Shown piece after piece: positions 1 through 8,760 of a stretch of 50,018 nt of DNA. The translations under genes and the position numbers were made by a program. Every line of letters starts with the position of its first letter. Position 1 is the stretch's first letter. The notes beneath the pieces were generated by a model. That model was not told the origin of the DNA, searched no databases, and saw only the letters and a program-made list of their open reading frames with translations. Origin of the DNA: Armatimonadetes bacterium 13_1_40CM_64_14 (lineage in GTDB: Bacteria; Sysuimicrobiota; Sysuimicrobiia; Sysuimicrobiales; Kaftiobacteriaceae); assembly GCA_001917855.1 (NCBI GenBank), contig MNEU01000007.1, positions 1 through 50,018 of the forward strand. The letters are read 5' to 3'.

Positions 1-23
1 GTCGCGTCGAGAAACGAGACTGA

Positions 24-362
24 TTATTTTGTCTTCTGTGGCACGCAGCAGATGAACTTCAGGGTGGTCTGTCCCGTGTTCTTAATCTGGTGCCGTTCAA
101 ATGGGGCGACCCAGAGGACATGGCCCTCTGTGATGGGAGACTCATTCTTGTCGCTGACCATGACCCCCTGACCGTCCAGGATGTACATCTCTTGCTCGTA
201 CCAATGATTGTGCAACGGGGTGGCCGCGCCGGGGTCGACCTCGAAGACGCGCATCGCGAAGTTCTCGGCGCCGCGCTTGCGGTCGATGACCCAGCGGATC
301 TTGACGCCGGGCATGTTTTCGGGTTGCTCAGCGGGCACGTCCTCGGGGCGGAAAATCTCCAT
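24..362 (-). CDS. Cupin-domain protein
   Basis: 112 aa; single cupin motif pair (TPLHNHWYEQEMYILDGQG ... HVLWVAPFERHQIKNTG). Confidence 0.85.
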   Translation of the reverse strand: MEIFRPEDVPAEQPENMPGVKIRWVIDRKRGAENFAMRVFEVDPGAATPLHNHWYEQEMYILDGQGVMVSDKNESPITEGHVLWVAPFERHQIKNTGQTTLKFICCVPQKTK

Positions 363-440
363 AGGGATGATTTCGCGGGAGACGTCGGGGGGCCCTGCGA
401 CGCACGGACCGGCGGGTTGATAGCCTGAGCGGTGGGCGCG

Positions 441-1754
441 CTACGCGGCGTCTCCGCAGCCGCAGCGATCCCGGTAAGGGCAGTTCTTGGCCATCCAGGC
501 CGGGCAGGCTGGCAACTCAGCCGGCGGCGCTCCTGACTCCAGCAGGTGAAGGCGGCGCTCGAGCTCGGCGCGGACGGCGGGGAGGTCAGAGAACATCACG
601 TCATAGACCATGAACTTGTTTTCTGGGATGGCCTCGTAGTACAGGACCAACCTTCCCGTCTCCGTTCCGATGAGGGCGCACTGGAAGGCCAGCGTGTCCA
701 CGTTCCACGGGCGTTCGGCGGGCAGGCGCTTCCGCTCGATAAAATCCCGCGCCTTCGACGACTTCAGGATGGTAGGGACACCGCGGCAGAGGCGGACACG
801 GTCTGCGAGCTTCCCGACCCGGACCGGGACACTGGTGAAGGCACCCGGCATGCCTCGATAGAGCACGTCGTCCAGCGCGCGGAAGAAACCGCGGCGGTCC
901 AACTGTCCCAGCCGGTCCCGCGTCGTCGGCGTAGCGTCTTCGCCATCGTCGAGGAGACCGAAGGCGGCCTTGCGAGGGAAGGCGAGGTGGTAGAATCGGA
1001 AGCCTGATAGCTGTTCATTGCCCATCTGAAGTCGACCGGCAAACAGGGTCTCTAACCGCTCGTCAGGGTGGATGCTGACGCTGCTTGCCCCCACCAGCGG
1101 GCCGATCTCCGGTGCGGTCTCGCAACCGCACAGCTCCTGGTATTCGCACCGACCAAGCCACGCGCAACGGGGCAGGCCGGTCGGGTCGGCCGTCTCTAAC
1201 GCGTGGCGAAGGAGATCGCGGCGGCGGAGCATTTCGGTTCCAAGGCCGGGCAGATCCGTGAACTCGACCTGGAACGCCCGGAGTTCCGGCGGTCGTCCAA
1301 ACTCTCCCCGGCCATACAGCAGGAGGTGTCCGCCCATTCGTCCAGTCATCACCGCGTACGCGCCCAACTGGTCGAGGTACTGGGGGTAGATCGATTCCAA
1401 CCCGGGACGCAAAGATCGGGTCGTCTTCAGTTCCACAGGGAGGTCCTCGTAGATGTCGATCTTTCCCACGATGCCCTCGTACTCAACCAGCTGTTCGGCG
1501 AACTCCTCGGTAGACACCGCGCGTTCAAATTCGTTGTGAAAGCCAGTGCCGGCCAGCATGGCCTGCGCCCGGTCCGCAGACGGCGGCACCTCCGGATGCG
1601 TGCGGCTGAAAAAGGCTTTGCGGGGATTGATGAGGTCCGTCACCGAAATGCGCCGACGCGTGGACTGCATCTGAATCGCCGCCGCCAACTCGTCTTTGAC
1701 GGTGCGGTTAGCGTCGATGACGCGGATGAATTTGGCGGAAAATGCTTCAGTCAT
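441..1754 (-). CDS. Cas4/RecB-like PD-(D/E)XK nuclease with two tandem modules, each ending in a Cys cluster
   Basis: 437 aa; first module GKIDIYEDLPVELKTTRS (D...ExK) then CAWLGRCEYQELCGC; second module VGKLADRVRLCRGVPTILKSSKARD then CPAWMAKNCPYRDRCGC. Confidence 0.7.
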   Translation of the reverse strand: MTEAFSAKFIRVIDANRTVKDELAAAIQMQSTRRRISVTDLINPRKAFFSRTHPEVPPSADRAQAMLAGTGFHNEFERAVSTEEFAEQLVEYEGIVGKIDIYEDLPVELKTTRSLRPGLESIYPQYLDQLGAYAVMTGRMGGHLLLYGRGEFGRPPELRAFQVEFTDLPGLGTEMLRRRDLLRHALETADPTGLPRCAWLGRCEYQELCGCETAPEIGPLVGASSVSIHPDERLETLFAGRLQMGNEQLSGFRFYHLAFPRKAAFGLLDDGEDATPTTRDRLGQLDRRGFFRALDDVLYRGMPGAFTSVPVRVGKLADRVRLCRGVPTILKSSKARDFIERKRLPAERPWNVDTLAFQCALIGTETGRLVLYYEAIPENKFMVYDVMFSDLPAVRAELERRLHLLESGAPPAELPACPAWMAKNCPYRDRCGCGDAA

Positions 1755-1798
1755 CCCGAACCCACCAGTGATCTTACTCTAGGACTGAGGGTAACGCG

Positions 1799-2377
1799 AT
1801 GGCCACGGGCGTGTCCTATCCGGTCCGTTTCGACGTCCAGTATCTGGGGCGGCTCTCGCGCGGCCTGACTCTCGTGAAGTGGCTGCTTGCCGCGCCCCAC
1901 TACGTCCTCCTTCGGTATGCCTTTGGGCCTTTGCAGTTGGCCTGCTCGGGCATTGCCTTCTTCTGGATCCTCTTCACCGAACGCTATCCGCGGGGATTGT
2001 TTGATTTGTGGGTGGGGACGGCGCGATGGAGCGCGCAGGTGGGTGCCTACACAGGATTGATGCGGGACGAGTATCCGCCATTTACCTGGGCCCCTGGGGC
2101 CTACCCCGTGACCTACGAGGTGGACTATCCGGAGCGGCTCTCGCGGTGGCTGATTTTTGTGAAGTGGTTGCTGCTCGTCCCACATTACATTGTCCTGCTC
2201 GCCTTGTGGATCGCGGCCCTCATCGGGTACATCATCGCCTTGTTCGCCATTCTCTTCACGGAGCAGTTCCCTCGCGGGCTGTTTGACTTTCTCGTCGGCG
2301 TGGACCGCTGGACCTATCGCGTCGTGGCATACTTTGCCCTACTTCGTGATGAATATCCGCCCTTCGGTCTGATCTGA
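1799..2377 (+). CDS. DUF4389-type membrane protein, two tandem repeats
   Basis: 192 aa; repeats YPVRFDVQYLGRLSRGL..KWLL..PHY..RGLFD..RDEYPPF and YPVTYEVDYPERLSRWL..KWLL..PHY..RGLFD..RDEYPPF. Confidence 0.8.
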   Translation: MATGVSYPVRFDVQYLGRLSRGLTLVKWLLAAPHYVLLRYAFGPLQLACSGIAFFWILFTERYPRGLFDLWVGTARWSAQVGAYTGLMRDEYPPFTWAPGAYPVTYEVDYPERLSRWLIFVKWLLLVPHYIVLLALWIAALIGYIIALFAILFTEQFPRGLFDFLVGVDRWTYRVVAYFALLRDEYPPFGLI

Positions 2378-3480
2378 ATTCCATCTCGGGTTCCCCGCAT
2401 CTCGGCCAGGTCGGGGTGGGATTCCGCGGCGGTCTGTTTCCGCAGCAGTCTTTGCCGGCGATGCATCAGGCGGTGCTGAAGCACGGGACGGTCGTCCCCG
2501 AGGGCGGCAAAGGACTGGTCGGCGTACGCGAGGGCGCGGCGGGAGTCGCGGAGTTCCCACTCCCAGATCATCGCCAGACGTTCTAAGGCCTGCCAGCGCG
2601 GGAGCACGCCCCGCTCGACCTCGTCCTCCCACAGGGTCAGTAGCGGAGCCAGTTGTTCAGTCCGGCGGTAGTGGCGGGTGAGCGCGGTAACCGCGCGGCG
2701 CCGCGTGCCGGGGTCGCCTTCGTCCTCAAGAGCCCGCCGATAGCATTCAGAGGCGGATTCTGTCCGCTCGCGTTCGTCGAGCAGACGACCCAGGCCAAAC
2801 CAATCGACCGTCACGGAGACGCGCTCCGGATGCGCGAGGATCTCCCCGGCGATCCCGTGGAGGGCGACGAGGGAGAGGAGATCGTGCGCGTTGTGGGCGA
2901 ACACCGGCTCGAGAAGATCGACGTCGCCCGTGTGCAAGAACTGCACATACAGCGACGGGATCATCCACCCTGGGACATCGGCGGCGCGTTCGACCTTCAG
3001 AATGGTCTGTTCGAGCAGCGCCATGCTGTAGCCGCCCAGGCGCCGGTGCCACAATCGCCGCGCCAGCCCCATCACGTCAAGGTGTTGAGTGGTTTCAAGG
3101 TCAGCGCGCATGCGGCAGAGGAGAAACCGTGTTTGGAGCAACGGTAGGTCAAACCGCGTGCCGTTGAATGTGACCAGGGCGTCGAAGCGGTGGAGGTGTT
3201 TCCCGACGTCCACCAGCATCTCGGGTTCGGCGGCGAGGTCGCGGAGGAAGAATTGGGTGAGGCGGATGCCGCCGTCCTCAACGGTCGCCACGCCAATCAG
3301 AAAGACATAAGTCCCGGTCCCCCCGGCCAAGCCGGTGGTCTCCGTGTCGAGCCACGCGATGGAGGTGCCGGGCGGGCCCGCGGCGCGTCCGACCTCGACC
3401 GCATCCGCGAGCGAGCACACGCCGTGGACGCGGTCGAGGGGCCATGTGCGGGTGTGGATTTCATACCCTGCGGTTCCCAT
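2314..3480 (-). CDS. mrfB: MrfB/YprB-like RNase H-fold (DEDD) exonuclease
   Basis: ORF trimmed to ATG at 3480 (MGTAGYEIHTRTW) to avoid running into mrfA; WLDTETTGLAGGTGTY, FNGTRFDLPLL and NAHDLLSL motifs; C-terminal helical-repeat region; directly downstream of mrfA. Confidence 0.8.
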   Translation of the reverse strand: MGTAGYEIHTRTWPLDRVHGVCSLADAVEVGRAAGPPGTSIAWLDTETTGLAGGTGTYVFLIGVATVEDGGIRLTQFFLRDLAAEPEMLVDVGKHLHRFDALVTFNGTRFDLPLLQTRFLLCRMRADLETTQHLDVMGLARRLWHRRLGGYSMALLEQTILKVERAADVPGWMIPSLYVQFLHTGDVDLLEPVFAHNAHDLLSLVALHGIAGEILAHPERVSVTVDWFGLGRLLDERERTESASECYRRALEDEGDPGTRRRAVTALTRHYRRTEQLAPLLTLWEDEVERGVLPRWQALERLAMIWEWELRDSRRALAYADQSFAALGDDRPVLQHRLMHRRQRLLRKQTAAESHPDLAEMRGTRDGIQIRPKGGYSSRSRAKYATTR

Positions 3481-3491
3481 GCCGTCTGGGC

Positions 3492-5780
3492 TTACGCCGG
3501 GGCCAGCGCCGTCGCGCACGCATCGCGCAGGAGGTTGAGGCAGTCGGCTTTGCCCGAGCTGCCGACATCTAGGACGGGGCCGACGCAGCTCGGGCAGCCC
3601 CACTCGCAGGCGCAGGAGGCAATCAGGTCACGCGCGGAGGCGATGAGCTCATCGTGCAGACGGAACGACCTCTCGGCAAGGCCCACGCCACCAGGGGCGC
3701 GTTCATAGAGGTAGATGGTGGGAGCGCCTGTGTGTGGGGAGCGAATCTCGTACACGCGGCCGAGGTCATGAGGATCGCACATCAAGTACAGAGGGGCGAT
3801 GTTGTGCAGGGCATGAGACAGGGCCGCGAGCGCACCCTGGAGACGGTCGTTGGTCCAGGGGATCGATTCGGTTCTGGTACTCTCGGGGCCGATCGACCAC
3901 CACGCGCTGGTGGTGTGCATCGTTGTTTCCGGCAGGTGGATGCGCCCCCAGCCGATGTTTTCTTGAGTAAAGAGTTTCAGTTTTTTGAAGATCGTCGGGC
4001 GGTAGGTCACGACCACATCGCCGTGCGCCCGGGGAAGCCGTCCGCGGGCAAAGGCGTCTTCGCGGAGGACAGTGATGCCTACGGCGATCTCCGCGTCGGT
4101 GTAGTAGTCGACCTCCACGCGCTTCACGTACGCCTTGCGCTGCGGCCAGTCCAGACGCTCCACGTGGTACTGCCGACCCAGATGCATGTAGATCGCGTGC
4201 TCGTGGACCAGGGCGGGGGCGGAGGCGAGATCGACTTCCCCGACCACGTGGGGGGTGGGATCGGTGTCGTCGATGATGACCACATTTTCGGTCGACGCTG
4301 CACGCAGACTGATTTCCTCGGCGGGGAAGCGTTCGGCCACGTAGTGCCAGCGCTGGCCGTCGTCGTGCACAATGCGCTCGCTCTGGAGGTGCCGCATGAC
4401 CTCGAGTGGGACGGTGGCCCCGTACGGCTCGGCGTGTTCGAGGGGAAGCTCGAACGCCGCGCATTTGAGGTGGCTGGTCAACACCAGCAAATTGTCGGGG
4501 TTGATTAGGGCATGCTCAGGCGACTGGTCGAAGAAGTACTCCGGGTGGTTCATGAGGTATTGGTCCAGGGGGTTGCTGGTGGCGACCAGGCACGCCGCGG
4601 AGAGGTCGGTCGTGCGGCCCGCGCGGCCCATCTGTTGCCAGGTCGATGCGATCGTCCCCGGGTACCCTGCCAACAGAGCGACCGACAGCTGCCCGATGTC
4701 CACGCCCAGTTCCAACGCGTTGGTCGCGGCCACCGCGCGGATCGTTCCCTCGCGCAACCCCCGCTCGATCGCGCGGCGCTCGGAGGGCAGGTATCCCGCC
4801 CGATACCCCCGCACTATCGCCGGGTCCTGACCGTGCTCGCGGGCGAGGTCGGTCAGGTAGGTTGTCAGGAGTTCGGCGGCCAGCCGACTGCGTCCAAAGA
4901 CGATCGTCGGGATGGCGTTGTGGATCAGATCTGATGCCAGATCACGGATTTCCAACAAGGTGTCGCGGCGAATGCCTAGCTCGCGATTTACGACCGGGGG
5001 GTTGATGAAAGCGATGACCTTCTCTCCGGACGGCGCACCGCTGCGATTGATGAGTGTGACAGGTTGGCCAAGCATCCGCTCGGCGTGCTCCTGGGGATTC
5101 CCGATGGTCGCGCTGGTGCAGATGAACTGGGGGGCGCTGCCATAGAATCGGCAGATCCGGTGGAGACGGCGGATGACGTTGGCCACATGGCTGCCGAAGA
5201 CTCCGCGGTACTGGTGCAGCTCATCGATCACGACGTAGCGCAGATTCTCGAACAGACGCAGCCACTTCGTGTGGTGCGGCAGGATCGCCGTGTGGAGCAT
5301 ATCGGGATTGGTGACGACAACGTGGCCCGCGGCGCGGATGGCGCGGCGGGCGGACGCGGGGGTATCCCCGTCGTACGTGTAGGTCTTGATATCGGCGCTG
5401 AGGGTGTTCACCAACTGCTGCAACTCATCCACTTGATCGGCGGAGAGCGCTTTGGTGGGAAACAAGTACAAAGCACGGGCGCCGGGCTCTTCGAGGATGC
5501 GGTTGAGAATGGGCAGGTTGTAGCACAGCGTTTTTCCGCTGGCTGTCGGTGTGACGACGACGATGTTCTGGCCCTGGTGCACGGCCGTAAAGGCGTCAGC
5601 CTGGTGAGAGTACAGGGAAGCAATTCCCCGCCGGCGCAACGCCGCCGCAAGCTCGGGGGACACAGGACTGGGGAAGGGCGCGAATTGGGCTGGTTGGGCG
5701 GCAATCTCTCTCCACGCTGCGATTCGGGACGCGCGGGGGGGATTCGCTCTGAGGTGATGGAGAATCTGCTGTAGAGTCAT
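3492..5780 (-). CDS. mrfA: MrfA/YprA-like superfamily 2 DEAD/DEAH helicase with C-terminal DUF1998/MZB Cys region
   Basis: 762 aa; TPTASGKTLCYNLP, VIDELHQYRG, QQMGRAGRT; C-terminal CACEWGCPSCVGPVLDVGSSGKADC. Confidence 0.88.
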   Translation of the reverse strand: MTLQQILHHLRANPPRASRIAAWREIAAQPAQFAPFPSPVSPELAAALRRRGIASLYSHQADAFTAVHQGQNIVVVTPTASGKTLCYNLPILNRILEEPGARALYLFPTKALSADQVDELQQLVNTLSADIKTYTYDGDTPASARRAIRAAGHVVVTNPDMLHTAILPHHTKWLRLFENLRYVVIDELHQYRGVFGSHVANVIRRLHRICRFYGSAPQFICTSATIGNPQEHAERMLGQPVTLINRSGAPSGEKVIAFINPPVVNRELGIRRDTLLEIRDLASDLIHNAIPTIVFGRSRLAAELLTTYLTDLAREHGQDPAIVRGYRAGYLPSERRAIERGLREGTIRAVAATNALELGVDIGQLSVALLAGYPGTIASTWQQMGRAGRTTDLSAACLVATSNPLDQYLMNHPEYFFDQSPEHALINPDNLLVLTSHLKCAAFELPLEHAEPYGATVPLEVMRHLQSERIVHDDGQRWHYVAERFPAEEISLRAASTENVVIIDDTDPTPHVVGEVDLASAPALVHEHAIYMHLGRQYHVERLDWPQRKAYVKRVEVDYYTDAEIAVGITVLREDAFARGRLPRAHGDVVVTYRPTIFKKLKLFTQENIGWGRIHLPETTMHTTSAWWSIGPESTRTESIPWTNDRLQGALAALSHALHNIAPLYLMCDPHDLGRVYEIRSPHTGAPTIYLYERAPGGVGLAERSFRLHDELIASARDLIASCACEWGCPSCVGPVLDVGSSGKADCLNLLRDACATALAPA

Positions 5781-5793
5781 GGGTGCCGTCTAT

Positions 5794-5809
5794 GCGAACA
5801 GGTGTTCGC
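5794..5809. promoter_or_regulatory. Candidate LexA/DinR (SOS) box
   Basis: gCGAACaggtGTTCGc: perfect CGAAC-N4-GTTCG palindrome, 14 nt upstream of the mrfA start codon, in the divergent mrfA/dinB intergenic region. Confidence 0.72.
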
Positions 5810-5916
5810 TATAGTCGCTAGGCACTCCTGCTGCCCGAAGCGATGTTGAAGAAGTACTCGGCTGCGCTTCGCCTTGCGGGCCGGCGTTCACCACAACCTA
5901 GACATGGGGTGCCTCG

Positions 5917-6375
5917 ATGGACGCGTTGGTTACGTCGCTGACTCAGGTCCTAGACCTGCTGCATGACGATATTCTTGCAGCCGTCGACCCGTTGAAGGAT
6001 GAGGAGGTCAACTGGGTCCACCCACCCCTCAGCAACACGATCGGCATCCTGCTGCGTCACATCGCCGCATCCGAGCGCTATTGGATCGGCGAGGTGGCTG
6101 GGGGCCGGGTCATGCACCGTGTCCGCAGCACGGAGTTTGGGCGCGAGCGGCTCTCCAAGGCGCCGCTGGTAGACGACCTGCGCCACGCCCATACGGAGGT
6201 CCGCGAGGTGGTGCAGAAGCTGACGGGGGCGGACCTCATGGCCGAGATCGAGGTCGACCTGCGCGGCAGCCGTCGGCGGGCGACACGCGCGTGGGTGGTG
6301 ATGTACTCGATGCAACACACGGGGTACCATCTCGGCCAGATCCAGTTGTTTAAGAAGATGGCGACATCCCGCTAG
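5917..6375 (+). CDS. DinB-family protein
   Basis: 152 aa; four-helix DinB pattern with NTIGILLRHIAASERYWIGEV and QHTGYHLGQIQLFKKM. Confidence 0.8.
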   Translation: MDALVTSLTQVLDLLHDDILAAVDPLKDEEVNWVHPPLSNTIGILLRHIAASERYWIGEVAGGRVMHRVRSTEFGRERLSKAPLVDDLRHAHTEVREVVQKLTGADLMAEIEVDLRGSRRRATRAWVVMYSMQHTGYHLGQIQLFKKMATSR

Positions 6376-6391
6376 AGTCAGGAGCGTTTGC

Positions 6392-7408
6392 GTGAGTCGA
6401 TCAATCTTTGGGCAGATCACCGCCGACCTGCTGGTCGCAAAGACCAACCTCCGCGACCGCTTAGTGCCGGCGGTAACCCGTCAGATTCTCCGCGCAGCCG
6501 TTGTACGCAAGAAACGTCAGTACCATCCTGCCCCGGGCGTGAACCTGGTCGGGATTGGCATCGGCGAGAAAGTGGTGGCAAATCGGCGGACGGGGGAGCT
6601 GTGTGTGAAAGTGCTCGTGGCCCGGAAATACCCCAAGGGCAAGATCGCGCGGTCTGACCGGATTCCCCCGACGATTGGTGGGATTCCGACGGATATCGAA
6701 GGAGTGGGTTACGCCAGAAGGTTCCAGATTCCCAATGAGCAGCGGCACCGTCCGGTGCCGGGAGGCGTGTCCGGGAGTCTGGGACCCGAGGCGGTGAAGG
6801 CGCGCTATGCCGGGACGCTGGGCGTGATCGTCGCTGACGAGGCGACTCCGGCGGCACGCTACGTGTTGAGTAATAACCACGTGCTCGCAGACGAGAATCG
6901 GGCGAGCGGCGGCGCCAGCGTGGTGCAGCCGGCGACCCTGGATGGGGGCACCCCCGGCGATCGCGTCGCCTCGCTCACACGTTTTGTGCCCCTCGTGTTC
7001 AACAACGCCCCCAATTTGATGGACGCGGCGATCGCCGAATTCGACACCGCGATGACGAGCGCCCCTACGATTGTGGGTTTGGGGGACCCGACCGGCGTGG
7101 CCGATCCGACGCTCAACCTGCTGGTGCGAAAATCCGGGCGGACGACCGGCGTCACGGAAGGCATCGTCCGCACGCTGCACTTCGATGCGTTCAACATTCG
7201 GTACGAGCAGGGGGTCGTTCGAATGGACGATGTCATGGTCATCGAACGTGTGCAGGGCGCGTTCAGCCGGCCGGGTGACTCGGGATCGGCCATCGTGGAC
7301 GCCGGCGGACGCGTTGTCGGTCTCTTGTTCGCCGGGAGTGATACTGTTACGTTTGCGATTCCGATCCCGCGCATCTTGCGTCAGTTCGGTGTGAGTCTCC
7401 CCGTGTAG
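6392..7408 (+). CDS. Trypsin-like serine protease with N-terminal extension domain
   Basis: 338 aa; SNNHVLAD (His), LMDAAIAEFD (Asp), RPGDSGSAIVD (Ser); GTG start. Confidence 0.8.
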   Translation: MSRSIFGQITADLLVAKTNLRDRLVPAVTRQILRAAVVRKKRQYHPAPGVNLVGIGIGEKVVANRRTGELCVKVLVARKYPKGKIARSDRIPPTIGGIPTDIEGVGYARRFQIPNEQRHRPVPGGVSGSLGPEAVKARYAGTLGVIVADEATPAARYVLSNNHVLADENRASGGASVVQPATLDGGTPGDRVASLTRFVPLVFNNAPNLMDAAIAEFDTAMTSAPTIVGLGDPTGVADPTLNLLVRKSGRTTGVTEGIVRTLHFDAFNIRYEQGVVRMDDVMVIERVQGAFSRPGDSGSAIVDAGGRVVGLLFAGSDTVTFAIPIPRILRQFGVSLPV

Positions 7409-7422
7409 GGGACCTGGGCCGC

Positions 7423-7653
7423 ATGGCAGCACGTCTTCCGGATAAAGTGCAGCGGGCAAAGGAGACCCTGGTCAGGGCCCTCTCCGCCGAACCGGGATTT
7501 GTTGGCGCCGGTGTCGCGAAACGAGGCTCAGGCCGCTATGAGATCGTCGTCATGGTGGTTGAACACGCCAGCCCGGTACGGGCCAAAGTGCCGCAGACGT
7601 GGCAGGGGGTTCCTGTGCGGATGCAAGTCAGCGGCGTCCCGCGCAAGTTTTAA
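7423..7653 (+). CDS. Small stand-alone paralogue of the protease N-terminal domain
   Basis: 76 aa; GFVGAGVAKRGSGRYEIVVMVVEHASPVRAKVPQTWQGVPVRMQVSGV resembles NLVGIGIGEKVVANRRTGELCVKVLVARKYPKGKIARSDRIPPTIGGIPTDIEGVG of the preceding gene. Confidence 0.6.
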   Translation: MAARLPDKVQRAKETLVRALSAEPGFVGAGVAKRGSGRYEIVVMVVEHASPVRAKVPQTWQGVPVRMQVSGVPRKF

Positions 7654-7707
7654 GGGGCTCTGCGGGACCTGTTCTACCGCCCCCCCGGAGTCCTTCTGAA
7701 CCAGCGC

Positions 7708-8760
7708 CTACCGGACGATGATGACACCCTTCATGCCCTCGGGCACGTGGACAATGCACCAGTACTCGTACCGCCCAGGCGTGGTGAAGGTGAGGCTGTA
7801 ACTACGCCGGACATTCCCCGGGATACTGGTGGAGAACAGGAGACCGGAGTTCACGTAGCCTTTCCCATCATAGGTCGTCTGAGGGGTGACGGCGACGGCC
7901 TTCGGGTTGAGGAGGAGCTTGGGTGGACCCTTCGGCTGCGGTTGCACGAGCACAAAGTCGGGGGGTTTTTGCCCGCTCGTGAAGGTCACCGTGTGGGTCT
8001 CGAAGGGATCCTGCATCGTCCACGTCACGGTCGTGCCACGCGTCACGGTCAGCGGCAGCCGCGAGAAGCGCAGCAGCGAGTAGCCGAGGGCGATGCTCCC
8101 CACCATCGGCGCAACCACGGTGGAGCCTTGGCTAGTGGGTTTCCACCCCGCCAGGGCCGCCGTTCCCGCCCGGAGCAAGGCCGCCTGCTCGCGCGCTCCC
8201 TGTGCAGCGGCTGACGTCGGCGCTCCCGAGACACGATCCTTCACCTCCACCGTGCCGCCCATGCCGGGTCCATGCACGACGCACACGTAGTCGTACGTGC
8301 CCGGTTTGGTGAATGTCAGGGTGTAGGTGTGCTGCGCGAAGAGGGCCGGGTTCTCTTGCGGCATGCCGGAGTTATGGTAGCCCGTGCCGTCGTAGGTCGT
8401 GTCCCCCGCGGGGAACGCAACCAGTGGGTTGAAGGAGAGCCGATCGCCGTCTGCGACAAACAGCGCGGGGAACTTTTCTCCTCCCAAGAACGCGACGTTA
8501 TGCACCCCTGCGAACTTCCAGACGACGGTATCGCCGGTCGCGATCTCAATCTTGCGCGGATGAAATGCGTTGGACCACACGCTGAAATCTCTGTTGGTCC
8601 CCCCCGCCACGACCGTCCACGTGCGTGCCGCCCCGAAAGCGGGCGTGCCGGGCGCGCTTCCCCCTGTCAAGATGAGCGCGAGCACCAGTCCTGCCACCGT
8701 TGTACGTCTCACGCCGCCCCTTCCCACGTCAGATCCCGCCGATCCCATCGGTTGGCTCAT
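7708..8760 (-). CDS. Secreted two-domain cupredoxin (plastocyanin-like)
   Basis: 350 aa; signal peptide; two type-1 Cu sites: YDYVCVVHGPGM and YEYWCIVHVPEGM with upstream His (GVHNVAF, ETHTVTF). Confidence 0.8.
   Translation of the reverse strand: MSQPMGSAGSDVGRGGVRRTTVAGLVLALILTGGSAPGTPAFGAARTWTVVAGGTNRDFSVWSNAFHPRKIEIATGDTVVWKFAGVHNVAFLGGEKFPALFVADGDRLSFNPLVAFPAGDTTYDGTGYHNSGMPQENPALFAQHTYTLTFTKPGTYDYVCVVHGPGMGGTVEVKDRVSGAPTSAAAQGAREQAALLRAGTAALAGWKPTSQGSTVVAPMVGSIALGYSLLRFSRLPLTVTRGTTVTWTMQDPFETHTVTFTSGQKPPDFVLVQPQPKGPPKLLLNPKAVAVTPQTTYDGKGYVNSGLLFSTSIPGNVRRSYSLTFTTPGRYEYWCIVHVPEGMKGVIIVR

Noticed and set aside
441-1754. Idea that the Cas4-like gene marks a CRISPR-Cas locus
   Set aside because: No repeats, cas1/cas2 or effector genes in the window; Cas4-like folds are common outside CRISPR.
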